Positions 35,501 through 50,500 of a DNA stretch of 64,000 bases are shown piece by piece; position 1 is the first letter of the stretch; each line of letters opens with the position of its first letter. Under the pieces are notes generated by a model. It made no database searches and was not told the DNA's origin. It worked only from the letters and a program-made list of their open reading frames with translations. This DNA is from Imbricaverruca yamaguchii (taxonomy: Eukaryota; Arthropoda; Thecostraca; Neoverrucidae): contig JAOTOL010001546.1 in NCBI GenBank assembly GCA_034440575.1, forward strand, positions 690,501-754,500, written 5' to 3'. The translations under genes and the position numbers were made by a program.

Positions 35501-38500
35501 TAGAAACTTTACTCAGCTTGTAGAAACTAAAGAACTTTTTACTGTCCCCATTACAATTTCTAGCTAAATCCAGTTCTTTTGCTCGCTTTGCTGTTCTGGT
35601 TTTTTGCTTCACAGTGCCTCTAGCTTTTCGATACGCCTTTAAATTAACGACATTTGAGGCTTGTTTAAAAAGTGTGCGGTCCTTCAAGCATGAGTAGTTA
35701 TGGTATTGTATTAATGTTGGAATTGTTGTAAAATAAACAATTTGTTGTATTTCACTTCCAGATCTTAAAGACGATTTAATATCCATTACATTTAATTGTG
35801 CAACGAGCGAATCAAACGTCTGTTGGCCAATATACATATACACTCATACTTGAAATAAAAATATGACATGCAGTCATGTCGAACATCGCGACAAGTATCC
35901 AGACCCCTGCATATTCGACAAACCAAGAGACCCGTCCGGCTTCGGTTCAATGAACACCCAGACAACGCTTGCTTGCGGAAACTTGATGTCTCTCTCTCGA
36001 CGCACATGTTGTCACCGTCCATATACATGCTGAGAATCAACTTTTGAACAACAGCATCACCATTTGCACCCTGGTCATCACTAATGGCTGCGCAGACTTG
36101 AAGCTACCAGCCGATGTGGAATAGGGATATCGAACCACTCTGAACAATATGTCTGGTTCATGGGCCCTCACACCACACATGGTGAGCAGCTTGGTGCCCA
36201 CCATGTGTGCAGCAAGCTGCTCACCATGCTTTGCCATTGTTTTTCCGTGCAATTATTCATATTTCCATGTTCGTCGTTATCTTGTAACCTACTTCTCATT
36301 GTAGGCATATTCATACCAAAGACCACGTGAATGTTTCTTTTTCCTATTCTCTCCAAGTGTGATGTTCTCTCCCGAGGATGATCTTGTAGTGAAACTGTTG
36401 AACTGAATCGTTCGAACCTTTCCAAAATACACAGCATGATCTTGTCTGATAACATGTTTTTATCTCTTAAAGACCACTTAATATCTATGACATCTCGAGT
36501 AGATATGGAATAGATTGAGAATAAATATACTAGAGCAAGTAAAGATTAACATTAACTGTTATCATTAGTACTAGACTTCATTTAATTCACTCCATTTTTG
36601 AAATCGCAGCAAACGAATTCAAACTAGCCAAACCCTACCCAGGAGTATGCAAATGTTATACTCCGAATCGAGCGAATTGTGCCGTGCGCGTCCAGGAAAT
36701 GAAAAGAGAAATTCAAATATTGACCATTGGTGATCAAATATCGAGTTATCGTCGGAAAATCGTTTATTCGTCCTCGTCCTCATTCTCGTTTGCGTAACTG
36801 CCTCCAAAGTGATAGCGAAGGATAAGTTGAGCTCATCATTTAAAACATCACTTGCAAACTTCGAAGTAAACACAAGCCTACTTACACCCGAAGCAGTTAC
36901 CTTTTCATTTCCGGTATCTTCTCCAACGGTGTAGGCACAAAACGTCGCATCGCAGAACTTCGCATAGCGAATCTTCGTACGTAAGTCTTTGTATGCAAAT
37001 TTTGGTACTCGGAAACCTTCGTACACATATCTTCGTACGAAAATCCTTGTAAGCATATCTTCGCATTCCAAAGTTCTTTGTACTCAAAGCATAGTACCCG
37101 GACAATTTTGCATGCGCAAACGCTCACGTGAGTAAATAAGCGAAGCGCACATTCACAAATCTTCGTATGACGTCAGCGTATGCAAGCCGACCAGTGGCGT
37201 ATTCATACTTGAAAAAGGTGGTGGTGGTGGTGGATTGGTTTTAGTACGGTACGCGCTGCTACCTTGGGTATTTTGCGCCCATGAATCAGTCAAGACGGGA
37301 GCATGCAATATCAAAGGGTGCCGGTGTCCCATAGGAAGGAAGCCATATTCTGAAGCGCTTCAGAATTTGCGGCTAGCCTCATTGTATATCGGCCAAAAGG
37401 GGCGCCGATTTTGAACTTCGGAGTGCCTGCATTGCCCCAAAGATCAACCATTCAAAAGCGGAGCTTTCCCAATGCAGATGGTTAGTTGGATATTTTGGTT
37501 TATTAACGATTGTTTCGGTCATACAGCGCCCACCACAGTCTAGATGGACTCCTGTTCCATAAAGGAGCCGATCTAGTCGAAAGGCGCCGACCGTGAAGAC
37601 ACCAAAGGAATAGACCTCAACATTCACCAAATGCATGCCAAATTTCGAAACGGTATTTTGAACGACTTAGGAGTTATCTCAGAAGAACTGGGGAGATTCA
37701 TCACGCACTATGGGAGTTCAACTATGAATATTCACTAGTACTGGGAAAAATAAGTCGCAGGCACCATTCCGAGCATCATCACTCAATATATTAGTGCTCG
37801 AATAATTGCATTAGGCAGCGCCCCTCAGATCGGAAAAACGGCGGCCCTTGGAAGGCTTGTCTGCATCTCGCCATATATTTGTTCACCCCTGGGTCCGATT
37901 ACTTCCATTCACCTCGGAATTGTATCGATGCGTGGATCCCGTCGTCCGGAAAAGTGCCGCCCTTGACGGCGAACTTACGAGATTACGAAATTTATCAATA
38001 CGCATCGGTATCCTGCGGACAAAGTTTCGTAAATCCATCACTGATCTGTGGTACGAAAATTGTCATTCGAAGATTTGCGTCCGAAGACGTGCACTTGAGA
38101 ACCTGCACGCGAAGATTTGTCCGTGCGAAGGCTTGCACATGGGAAGATTTGCTTTTCCTCTTGCGTGCCGAATTCCTCCGTACGAAGATTTGCACGTACG
38201 AAGACTTGCGTGCGAAATTATGCGCATACGAAGTCTGGCGGATACGAAATTTTGCGATACGATGCTTTGTGAATACGAAGTTTGGCGCGCACATAATCTG
38301 TTGGACTTGCTTTCGCCGTGTTTTGCGCTCGGAAGATTACTGTACGGAGGCTGACGAACGTATATTTGCGACACGAGCTTCTGACTCACGAAGACGTGGC
38401 CTAGTCTTCTCCAACACCTTATTTGTTTGCCGGTATCCTTAGCGACATGCACATTATCTTGCAGAAAGGAGGCGCTCACAGCCGTCTGTTCAGCATTACC

Positions 38501-41500
38501 CAGAACATTTGCGGCTCCACCCAACATGGGGTGTGACATTCTCACCGAGCCCGGCGACGTGACAGTGACCGCCGGCCAACTAACAACGGCAGTCGATGAA
38601 AGACGGCGCCACATGTCTCACGGCGTCGCCCAGCTGTCTACACACTCGGCTGCTGCCATAGCAGGCGGCACCGCCGCCAAGACGTATATAAGACGGGTAC
38701 GGCATCAGTGCGGCATCACATCAGCCGAGTACGGCAGCTTCGACACAGCCATTCCAACAGCACCCAAGTTCGCCGCCACGATGGCAATGCCTAGACACGC
38801 TCTGCTGCTCATATGCCTGGCGACTGCCGCCACGGCGGTGCCGGCCGTCAACGATCGTGAGGCCGTCAACGAGCGTGAGGAGACGCTAACGCAACAGTTG
38901 TTCACGCTCGTGGACACCAACCAGGACGGCTGTCTCAGCCGGGCAGAACTCATCTACGCACAGCTGAGCACGGAACTGGACTTGGACGGAGACGCCTGTG
39001 TCACGTTCAAGGAGGTGGGCCTCTTCGTGGCCCATGCCAATCACCATGCGAACATGATTGTCCAAGACATCATCCAGCTGATCAATCATTTGAAGCATCT
39101 GTGAAACGACGTGACTGATCGCAGACAAACTGCTAACACCAGGTGTAAAGGGATGAACAGCATGCCAATAGAACGGGAAGACAACGCGGGCGAAGCTTTA
39201 GTTTTAGTGGTGAATGGTGTCTGCCTCAGCCTCCCGCTGGGCATGGATTTCATGTGAGCGTGTCCACTAGGGTGTGTCGATTTGCACTGAATAATTTCAT
39301 GAATATGTTCGTTGTCATGAAACGGATGGTGATATTTCTGTATATCTGCATCCAAGAAGCTCAGAAATGCCCTTCAATTAAACATTTTAAATCATCATTT
39401 AAATCGTAGCCCCATCTATTAGGCCTTAAAAATACCGCATTGATCCGCCTTAGCATGTGTTCATGGATGGAACATTGCACATGGAACAGTTCTGCAGTAT
39501 TTGTGCGTTTGTCAAGCAACAGATAGGTATAACCTTGCATGGTTGTGTGTGGATGTTGTACAAGTCATTAAACAAAAATACACAGTTGGACCAGCAGACA
39601 TTCCTGCGCACAGGAGGCAGGTGAATGATATACAGAGATGTGAATAGAAGAGAAAGGCGGAGGAGAGAAGGAAGAGAAAGCTGGAGTAGTATGCGAGGAG
39701 GGAGGACGAGGCAAGGAGGGTTTCTCTGCTGAAGGAAGCTGGAAAATATGAAGGGTGAAAAATGATGGCAAGTTCACTGTCCCAGATCCTGGACCTGGTC
39801 CCGCGCATGAGAAGATTAAATACAACACATATAACATCAGGAGCAGTGCTCTTTCCAGCATAAGGTACCACGCTAGAATAGGAGAGCAACAGATTGCTAC
39901 GGCCGTCTAGGTTGATGTTGGCATCATCACAAAGGATGACACTTACCGGGAAATGGATCACATCAAGTTCAGCAGTGTGCAGTCGAAGTGATGGCTAGAT
40001 CAGGAAATTGAGTGGGGGTGGGGGAGACTGGGATCACCTGTATTTTGTTTAATGCCAGACACGATGACACAAAAGCAATGTTTGACGTCGTGAGCAGTAA
40101 CAAACTGTTACCTGGTATGTTCAAGAAGCATTACTATGTATGCGGTGAGCCAGGAGGGAGATGCCTGTCACATTTTGTTCGTGAGGAGGCCACAGGAGAG
40201 AACGCATACAGGTGTGATTGCAGACAACCTGGCAGACTCGCTGAGTGAGAGCGGGGCTGGCCAGTCCCTCCAGGCAATAAGAGGGGACCCCACTAATGCA
40301 AACACTGGGTGGGAGGGAGGCATGATGCAGTATGCGTAGGTCAAGCTGGGCAGGCTTGACCTACGCATCTCTGGCTGGTATACGACCTTCATACCGGGGA
40401 GTTGAGCCCCAGCCACCTGTCCACCAGCTTAGATGGTTGGTTGGTTGGTTATTTGGGCTTTGGGGCGCATCGACTGCGCTGGTCATATAGCGCCCACCAG
40501 CTTGGATGGTTGGTTGGTTGGTTATTTGGGCTTCGGGGCGCATCGACTGCGCTGGTCATATAGCGCCCACCAGCTTGGATGGTCCCACACTCAGCAAATA
40601 CATGTGAAGCGCCATGATTGGTGAGATGTTGCACACTGCTACTGAGTTGATCATAGATCCCAAGTTCGCCAAGATCTGCGTGGGGTCTGCCCTGATCCAT
40701 CTGAGTGAAGAAGGTGTGGGTGACCCCTGTACAGACAGGACTGTCCAGGCCATTAGTATTGAAGAGCCTCACCACCTGACTCTGCTGGAAATCCAATCAG
40801 CTTGTCGTGGTAAGTGGTTGACAATTGCACTAACCATGTGAATGCTGTTGGTGTCCAAGCATTAGCATATAACGCATAGAGGGAAGGATAAAGGGGAAGC
40901 AATATACGAATATCAAGCTGATAGTGGAGTCGCCTAACAAGTACTACATCAAAGTCAACCACAGTTGGGTGGAGGAGCCAAGTACACCCTGCACTAGCTG
41001 GAGCTTTTGCGAAGTCGGAAGGTATCGGTCACAGCGATGCGATGCCCATTGTGAGCTCAGTCTGGTTTGCATCCCAGAGGCAGTGTCGACTATACTGTGT
41101 AGAGAGAATAAGGAAGAGAGGGGAGAGGTATTGGACACGACGCTAGAGGTCGTGGTTATTGGTTTTTTCGACACGTCGACCGATGAGTCATGTAGCGTCG
41201 CCGATCTCTCACGCCGATTGGTCGCGGGCGAAGAGTAGTGACAGGTAAGACTCGTGCATCGAACATCGAACACAATCTTTCGATTGTGAGACGGGCAACT
41301 TACCCGTAGACTACTTGTCTCCGATGCTAGAAGTCAGGGCGGAGGGAGATGAGAAGACAAATTGATAAAGCTCTCTCGGGCCTGGGACAACAAGCGACAG
41401 AAATCCAGATTCATCCAAGCTGTCAGAGCTGGCAGACTGAATCACTGGGTCATTGAGCCTCCCCTCACCTGTACCCTCAGCACAACTCAGGACAAGAAGT

Positions 41501-44500
41501 TCCTACAGAGGCCAATGGAGGCACCAGAATGGCCTCCACAACTCAGAATGTGTGGAGGCTTGTCAAGCGTTCCATGAGACAACTATCATGTCTCATGAAA
41601 TCAGAGGAAACTATCCATGCGATAATCAGAAAGAAGGTGGGATGATAATGTCCCAATCGTCAAAAACGCAAAATTTAAAATTTAAACCGATGTGGGCACA
41701 ACGATTTTAATCTCAAAACCAAGGTGCTTCTAGAAATATACATGTAAAAACGCATCCGCTGGTAAGACCCTATCGTCAAATTCTTAAAGTTGCGCTTTGA
41801 CCACTGAAATGAATACACCGTGTGTGTACACACCCTAGGACCTGACAGATGCTCGATCGTGAGATGACCATCGTCGTCCCGTCCACTGAAGGTTGATTCG
41901 GTGCCGTGCAACGGCTCATGGTGAATACTCGTTCCAGCTCGGTGTTGGTCCCAGTTTACCTCACAGCCCCCCCTCAGTGACGTCTCCCACCCGTCCACGA
42001 TCTCCTCATCGTGTGGTGCACGCCACTTGTGAGCTGGCTTAGTACCGGCCGTGGATTTCCCGCGTGCCTGACGACTGACAACAGCTGAGCACCGCAATGT
42101 CGCCGAGCACGCCGTCGTGCCAACAAACGCTGCACGCAAACGTTCGCTTCAGTCAGCAACGAGAGGGCGGGCGCTGTGACGTCTAGCCAGGCGCGCCGGC
42201 ATCACTTCGTTAGACCTGACACCGGATCGGCTTCCCGCGTGGTATCAGGGACGGGGTTGAAAAAAAGACAACCACATTGTCTTACATTTTTGGAAAACAT
42301 GCTATGTAAAACATGCTCGCTAGACAATTTCCTCCCCTTTTTCTCGTGGGAGGGTTAATGTCAATGTTTGGCAATGAAATGGCGCCATCTTTCTGCTCTT
42401 TAATAGCGTCTAAGTCTGCGTTCCTGGGGACATGTTTGTATCCCAGTAGTAGCGCACTAGGGTACAACACTGGTGCCTTACCTCACACTCCTGCATTTAT
42501 TTTGGTCCATTTGTTATTCCGAACTCCATTATTTCTAGTTTATATCAAAGGAAATCTCCAAAGTCTGTGGGTACGAAAAAAGAGTTTGATGTAAAAAACA
42601 AGAAGACAACAACAAAACTGAATGACAGGACCTCCCTCAATACAGAACCTCCGAAAATAGTGCCACAACATGAGAAAAAAAAACATTGCCGGGACGGACG
42701 GGCACCGTGGTTCAATGCTCGCCGATGACAATGTAGCGCAATGCTGTGACCTGCACATATGAATGCAGATTCCTGGTGTACTACGGCCGAACAAGGTGCT
42801 TTTTGTCGGGCAGCTGCTCTCAAATGTCAATAATCTCAAACATTTGATGTCGTATCTGCTTGCCCTCAGCCATCGCCTCCTGTGTTGATCAAATGCTAGC
42901 TCACTCGCTTCTACTTGCTACATGAATGATAAATAATTATTGGTGAAAAACATTGCGAAACAAACGCAATACACGGCGGTGTCCATGACATTGCATGATT
43001 GAAGTAACTAAAATAAACTTAACGGTACTTCCGCATCCACCACAGGTGCTTCAGTACCCATGATCTTTAACAGTTTGGCCTAAAAGACTACGAACTCTCG
43101 CCGAGTTGTATTGCTATGTGATAATAATGAGCATGCGAAGTACGTGAAATGGCTGCACTCGGGAAAAACAAATCAATAAATTAATCACGAATAAATAAAT
43201 AAACATTCGTAAACTAGCTGCATGAGGCTCTGCAAATGCTACAATGGGCAGACTGTCCACAATCACCATTGTACGTAGAGAGCATGTAACGTGAAATAAT
43301 GGAAAAAAAATAACTAGTAGCGAATATTCACTGTTCAGGTACGGGTCCGGAGCGTAAAATGTGCCATCGCTTGATTATCAGAGTGCTACTATTACGAAAA
43401 CAGAAAATTACCTTTATATTTCTTCGCAATCGAAATGCATTTCCTGGAGAAAGATAGTCTGATGCGAGTCCACAAAGTCCAGGAAGTCTTCCCAGCATTA
43501 CCCTCACCTCTCGAGCCGCTTCACATCTTCGTCGCGGGTGCGCCGGGTGCCGATCTCGGCGAAGCTGGCCTTCATGATGTCCTGAATGCGCAGCTGCTGG
43601 ATGCGCAGCAGGTTCAGGATCATGCTGTAGGTGAGGTGGAACTGGGACACCAGCTGCGACGGACGGCCTGCGAAACAGGCCAGACGTGCGCTGTGAGGAT
43701 GGAGAACTTTCTGGGCCACGCAGCAACGGACACACGTTACCGGTTTGGGCATGTATTTTTTGAGATGTTACCATTGACTTAACCAAAACTGCTCCCGCGC
43801 TTCCCTGCCAGCAACCTCAAAACTGCTTCGTCCTTGCTGATGCGCAATACTGCAGCATAATTTGCTGCTGTCGACATTACTTCTGCACGATACTAGTGAT
43901 CAATACCAGTAGTACAGGCTCTGCTGTATCCACCCCCATTTCTGTTCGATATTAGTGATCAATGTAAGTAGTACAGGCTTTTGCTGCATCCACTATTACT
44001 TCTGCACGATAGTAACGATCAACACCGGTAGTGCATGTTTTGCTGCACTCACCACTACTTCCGCACGATACTATTGATTTACTGTTTGGGCTTAATGGCG
44101 CGATAACTACGAGGTCATTTAGTGTCCATCTGCACGATACTAGTGATCAACGTCAGCAGTACATGCTTTGCTGCATACACTACTGCTTCTGCACGAGACC
44201 AGTGTCCAATACCAGTAGCACAGGCTTTGCTGTATGTACCATTACTTCTGCACGATACCAGTGGTCAATGCCAGTAATACAGGCCTTGTTGCATCCACCA
44301 TTACTTTCTGTGACACTACTGCTACGCCGCATCACTCATACAGACCTCACTGAACCCCTGACAAGGGAGCCCTAAAATACAAGGTCCGTTGTGCGTCACT
44401 TCGTGTGCCTTTAGGGAAGATTTTATGTTGAACAGTGAGTGGGACTGCAGGTCAATATTGCTATATATGTGTTTGTGTGTACGCGATGGCGAATTGCATG

Positions 44501-47500
44501 GCATCCGAAAAGAAAACCTGTTTTTTTTGTTCTCTTCTTAATGCTGGTCAACAATGCCAAGTAGCCCCAATACCTCTCAAACATCGTTGTTTTAATGTGA
44601 CACGGGCATGACTCATGCACGCGCTAGAAGAAATCGGTAGGCAACATTTCGAGGTAGGTGCGTTTTCCGAACAACGCATCCAGGTTTCAGCGAACCAACG
44701 TATTCAACACTAAAGCTATTTATCGTATGCTGGTACAAATCAGTGACAATCACACACCGCTGTAGGGTAAATAATCCACATAAATGGCCGCACTATATCG
44801 GCGGGGAGGGTGAGTCGGTCTCCACACATATTTTAGGTTTGGAAGCCAGAGGCGCAGCAATTCTCTTCAATGTGTGAACAATTCTAAAAGGTACTTGCAA
44901 TCACAAACTTCACAATTTTGTTTGGTTCCAGTCATTTAGAGAACTCGACCTCATTTCATGGGATTTTAGTATAGTTGTCATACGCGCAAAACTTCCATGC
45001 TGTATTTATTCTTCTTCACGTAAGTACTTCGAAACCTCATACTAAAACGATTACTGAAAGGCTTGTCTCATCTGCTTACTAGGAACTAGGCACATGTGAG
45101 CAGATCATATGTCATTGTGATGGATACAAAGCTCAGCTCCATTGTGCATGATAGTGATTTTGAAACCAACTAACTATTCTTCGCCGGTGCATGTCTCAGT
45201 CCTTGTGCGCTACTAAGTTCATGAGTGGCTTAGGTGCGGATTACGACGTCAAGGGGAGAACATATATGGAGTCTGCCAGGTGGATGAGTACGTTCCTTCG
45301 TTTATATATAAACCATGTAGGTGAGACATAAGTAAATCAATGTAAGCTGGGGGACGGATGCTTCCATAAAACACATGCAATTTAAAAGCCATCAAAAGAT
45401 GTTTCATGCCCGGGTTTTCAAAACCACGCATCGTCGAAAAAAGCAGAAGTCCGAGCAGCTTCTACATTATTCGCCAACTATTCCTAGGCTTGCACATGAG
45501 TAAAACAGGGTGGATGCTGCTTGTTAGGCAAGAAATCCCATAACGAAGCGAACGATTCCCAGGTCATACCCAGAGGGGAAACGAGGGTCAAATGCTGAAA
45601 ATGTTGTTCGTTTGACCCCGTTTAACTGAGCAAGCATTCGACTACGATAAGGAATATACTACCGATTACGAACCCACGTATTCGCCACCTACCTTAAAAC
45701 AACGCGGGAAATCTTATTGGTTCTATGGATGGCAGGACGAAGGTTCGATTATGTGGGGATGCAGGGAACCTATTCCATTGATCAACCATCCTTTGGCTGA
45801 AAACCTGTCAGCGCTGAACTTTGATTTGTCCAACCTGAAATGATGACCCCTATGTGATGCTCTGAATGGAAGAGGATCATTCCGATTGATATGGTCTAAC
45901 CGTGTAACTATTTCATACATTCCAATCACATCACGCCTTAATCTCCCATACTTCAATGTGTGCATACATAAAGCCATAAGGACATAAAAGATTAGTGCAA
46001 CTATGAGCCACAAGGGCCCTTCTTGGTTACACTCTGTACACTCAACCAGTTGCCACCAAATCTGTCAATCAGCCCTCCCTGTAATACTGAAAAGCCAGCC
46101 CTCTATTCTTATAATGATTGTCTATGCTGTTTTTAAAGATGTTCAATGTGCTGCTACTGACAATGGTTTCTGGCACTGGTTCCAGTGTTGTACTACCCTG
46201 TTGGTGAAGAAAGTCTGTCTTAACCTTGTTCTGCTGTGGTTAACTTTAATTTTGAATTTATGACCTCTACTTGCATCATTTCTGTTCAATTCAAGCATTT
46301 CCCCAAGATATCCCCTCTCCAGCCCAAGGACAAATTTAAAGACCTCGATGAGATCTCCTCTCAGCCTTCTATATCTAAGTGAAAACATTCAATTTCTTCA
46401 ATCTTCCCTCATATGCCAGGTTGCTTATACCATTAACCATTTGTGTAGCCATCTTTTGTACTCTCTCTAAAAGCCAACAATCTTTTTCATAGCTAGGAGA
46501 CCAAGCTTGGATGCAGTATTCCTAATGTGGCCTGACATATGCACAGTAAAGCTTCCTGATGACTTCCTCACTTCTGTATGATACATTCCTATTGATTGAC
46601 CCAAGCATTCGCAGTGCCTTCTTCCTGGCTTCCTTGGTCTGTTCTGATGCCCCCAATTTTGTGTTTAGAATAACACCTAAATCCTTCTCCTGTTGAGTCA
46701 CTTTGCCACCTATCAAGTATGGAGCCTTCATATGCTGCTTACCTACATGCACGATTTTGTACTTATCAAAATTAAATTAAATTTGCCATTTTTCGGATCA
46801 CTTCACAAGTTCGTCTGAGTCTATTTGCAACTAGATATGCTCATTTTTATCTGTTATCGCCTTAAAGACCTTCAAATCATCCGCAAAGTTCAAAACTTTA
46901 CTGTTTATGCTACTTTCTATGTTATTTACAAATATAATTGTACAGAACAGTAGTGACCCCAGTACTGACCACTGGGAGACTCCACTAAGAACATTTTGCC
47001 ATTATAACTTCGTACCATTTAGCATCACTCTTTGCTGTCTACCTGAAAGCCACAACTCTATCCATTTTAAGATGCTACCTGCAATACCATGGGCCTGAAG
47101 CTGTATCATTAACCGCTTATGGGGTACCTTGTCAAAGGCCTTACTAAAGTCAACATATGCTACATCAACCTGATTTCCCTAATCAAATTGTTCTGTGGTG
47201 AAGTTAAAAAGTCCAAGAGATTTGTGAGACACGATCGTCCGTTTCTAAACCCATGTTGAGTATCTTGAATCAATTTGTTTCCTTCCAGATAACTATTCTA
47301 CTCTTGATAATTGATTCGAGTACCTTGCAGATTAGGGATGTGAGACTTACTGGCCTATAGTTTTCAACTTTCCCTCTTTCTCCTTTCTTGAAAATAGGAA
47401 CTACATTTGCCCTTTTCCAATCTGTTGGAATTTCATTTTGTGAACCTGATCTACAAAATATTATACTAAGTGGAAATGCCAGTTCCTTTTCAGCTCCCCG

Positions 47501-50500
47501 CAATACCCTAGCATAAATTTCATCAGGTCCTGCTGCCTTGCTTGGCTTTATTTTCCTGATATTTTCCCATACCTAATGACATAGATCAAAGAACATGCGT
47601 ACCTGCATTAAAGGGAACAAAAGGCAGACACCTTTCCTCTCTATCGCTTTTCCTTTGAGAGCATAAAGGAACACCATAGCAACACTGATCCACTGTTTTA
47701 ATCATTCCCGCTGAATTATTGACACCGCCACTGACCAAGCATCATGGTGTGTAGCTCCGAGCTTTCTGGCACCTCCTGCTTGCAGAGAATGATGACCGTT
47801 CCCGTCGGATCCAGGCCGCGTCGGCCCGCCCGACCTGCCATCTGGATGTACTCCCCTGAAACAAGACAAGCACCTGACATCAACGGTGTGTGCCTTGAAA
47901 CAACGGCAAAGGTCCCATGCACACTTGCGCTCGTCCCGATTTGATTCAATGTCGGGTCAGTTTTGCATTGACCCTTTGTCCGTCGGGAAGTAGAGGGAGG
48001 GGAAAGGGTGTGCGAATGCCCAAGTGTTTCCATAGACGCAGTAGCCAACATGCGGTAGCCAACGTGACATAAATTTGTGCATCCCTCCTGATCTGGGTCA
48101 AATCCTTAAAGCGTTTAATGCATAACGCAGTCAGCTTACTTCAACTTATACACAGGTCAAAGCACAAATCTGAAAATATGGTAAGAAATCTATATTTCCC
48201 TGGCATGTGCTCCTTGAGGCTCAGGCATCATACAACCAATGCGGGAATCTATCACAGTGTATCAATCATAATCATAGTGTTTCATGTCTAATAACACTAT
48301 GCCATCAGACTAGCTGATGCATGAAGTAAGCGCCAAGCACGACACGCTGATGTGCTATTATACGTGGAAGTCACCAAAAGCAGTGAGTCTGTAGAACTGC
48401 AGCAAAAGTTAAGGAAACAAAGCCAGTGGAAACCAATGGAATCCTGCCCAATATCCGCTGAGATCCCACTGTCCGCGCTTAGCAGAGGAGAACCAAAGTA
48501 TAAAAACCTATCTGGGGAATACACAATAGATGCAACTCCCTTATTGTTGGCCACATGACTCAGACATCCATCTTCTCGAAACTGAAATAGACCAACGGTT
48601 TTCGTAATAACAGTTATTTGCGCCCTATGCAAATGATGAAGGACTTTAAGAAAATAGTACGAAGTCGAAGCCGAAAAGCCCGCGGGTTCAAAATGTCACA
48701 ACGGTGAAGCCAACTCTGAAAAAGCCGCGAAGCCGAAACCAAACACAAAATACGTGGCTTCGAGAAGAAGAAACTGTTGAATTGTGACGAAATGAAGGTC
48801 AGGCAATCCTTTTAATCATGTAAAGCCAAAACTAAATCAAATATTTCATGAACTGAGAAACCATGGTGACATTTAGAGTGAGTTAAAAAAATTGATGAAT
48901 GTCTTGTTCATTCGTTTTGTGCAATTATTATCAGAAAACTTGACGTGAGTTGGTGAAGCACATTGTGAATTGCGGGACCGTCCAGCAGCCATAAGATCCT
49001 CCAAGAAACATTGAGGCAATGGGAAATGGGTGTTGACCGAGGAAGGGGAATGGTCTGGCCTGGGGTGGGTGCACAGTTACAATTTTATAAAGGATCCTAG
49101 TAGGGGAATGGACATGTTATATGTCTGGATAAACCGTATTTTTGTAAAGTTTTGTTAGTTATTTTTAACTTTAAACATGATAGTGGCATTCATTATCTTT
49201 TTAAAAAGCCCTTAAATAGTTCACAAATCACTTCAGAATGCCTCGCTTTGATTGGTCAAAATACCTGTGACGTTACGCATGTCGTGGGCCGTGGGTAGCG
49301 AACGTCGACTGCCGGGCATCCGATTTTACGTATAGGATACCGCCGAGTTTGGATTAATTGTGACTGTTTTAGCTTAAGTGACATCCCACCGTGCGATGAT
49401 AATGGATTGCAGAAAACGCCGCTATTATACTTGTTTTTTGCCAAAGTGCAAAAATACAACTTTTAGCAAGCCAGACACGATATTCATCGGCCTTCCGAGT
49501 TCAGACGAGATGAGGACGCTGCAGAGCGATGTTGCGCGTCGAGATGGTCCTCTGATCACCGCATACCCAAGTATGATTGATCACACAAGCCTACACCTGC
49601 GGAGAGCGTCATCTCTTCCTACACCTATTGATAATTGATTGAATTAACTACTACACCAGCACAATTTACATCTTCCAAGAAATGCCTTTAAAATTCCACA
49701 ACATGCCTGACATTCCATATACCAATAGACTGAACTTGAATACCTGTACCACATTTAAAAGCCACGGGTTATGGCCAATGCATACGTTTAATTTGTCATT
49801 TGACAGCTTTCCCTTCTCGTAATACCTCCATTTACATCAGCAAAACATGCCAGCATTTGCATGAGGCATCATACTCAATATGTCCCATCACAATGATGAT
49901 TAGAGATCTTGACGTCTGCCAAAATATCATCAATGTATGCATACATTTCACCCACATCCCTATGCAGGGAAAGAGGGGAGGGGTTCCGAGCACCTAAGAC
50001 ATGCAGCAAATAGCTATACTGCTGCTTCTGTACGGCCGAACCAGTAATTGTACTGCTTACTGCACACAAAAATGAACAAACAATCCATATTCAAACAGTT
50101 CTTTTGAACAAAAGTCCTCAAAAGGTTTGCAAAGAGGAACTTTAAAACAATTATTATCTTGCAGTGGTGTGTCATATCATGAACATGAAAATGTCGTGCA
50201 GGTGTGCTTCACTGTAGTTGCTGTAGTGCAAGTTATTAGTAGCCACTAAAAAACACCAATGTAATTGAAAAATAAAATATTAGAGGTAGCTTTTGTATAG
50301 CTTTCCTGAGCTAACTGCTCCTGGAAGCCTAAAAATGGTACCGGTAGACTTCAATAGCTCGGTACACAAATAATTGGTAGGACTATGCAATCAAACCTTT
50401 ATATTCCGGTAGAGACAGGGCCACCTTATATGAATATTTCCATATTAAAAAAAAAAAATATTTATGCACTAAACATGACATGGGGGACGTCCAACTGTAG

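Noticed and set aside
38427..38780. Upstream extension of the EF-hand reading frame
   Set aside because: A TATA box and initiator-like sites lie inside it, and the signal peptide begins at 38781.
40012..40248. 78-codon ORF ([16 protein letters not shown])
   Set aside because: Could be a transposon relic, but too short and isolated to assign.
41362..41577. 71-codon ORF ([20 protein letters not shown])
   Set aside because: Looks peptide-like but matches no family I know and has no start or splice context.
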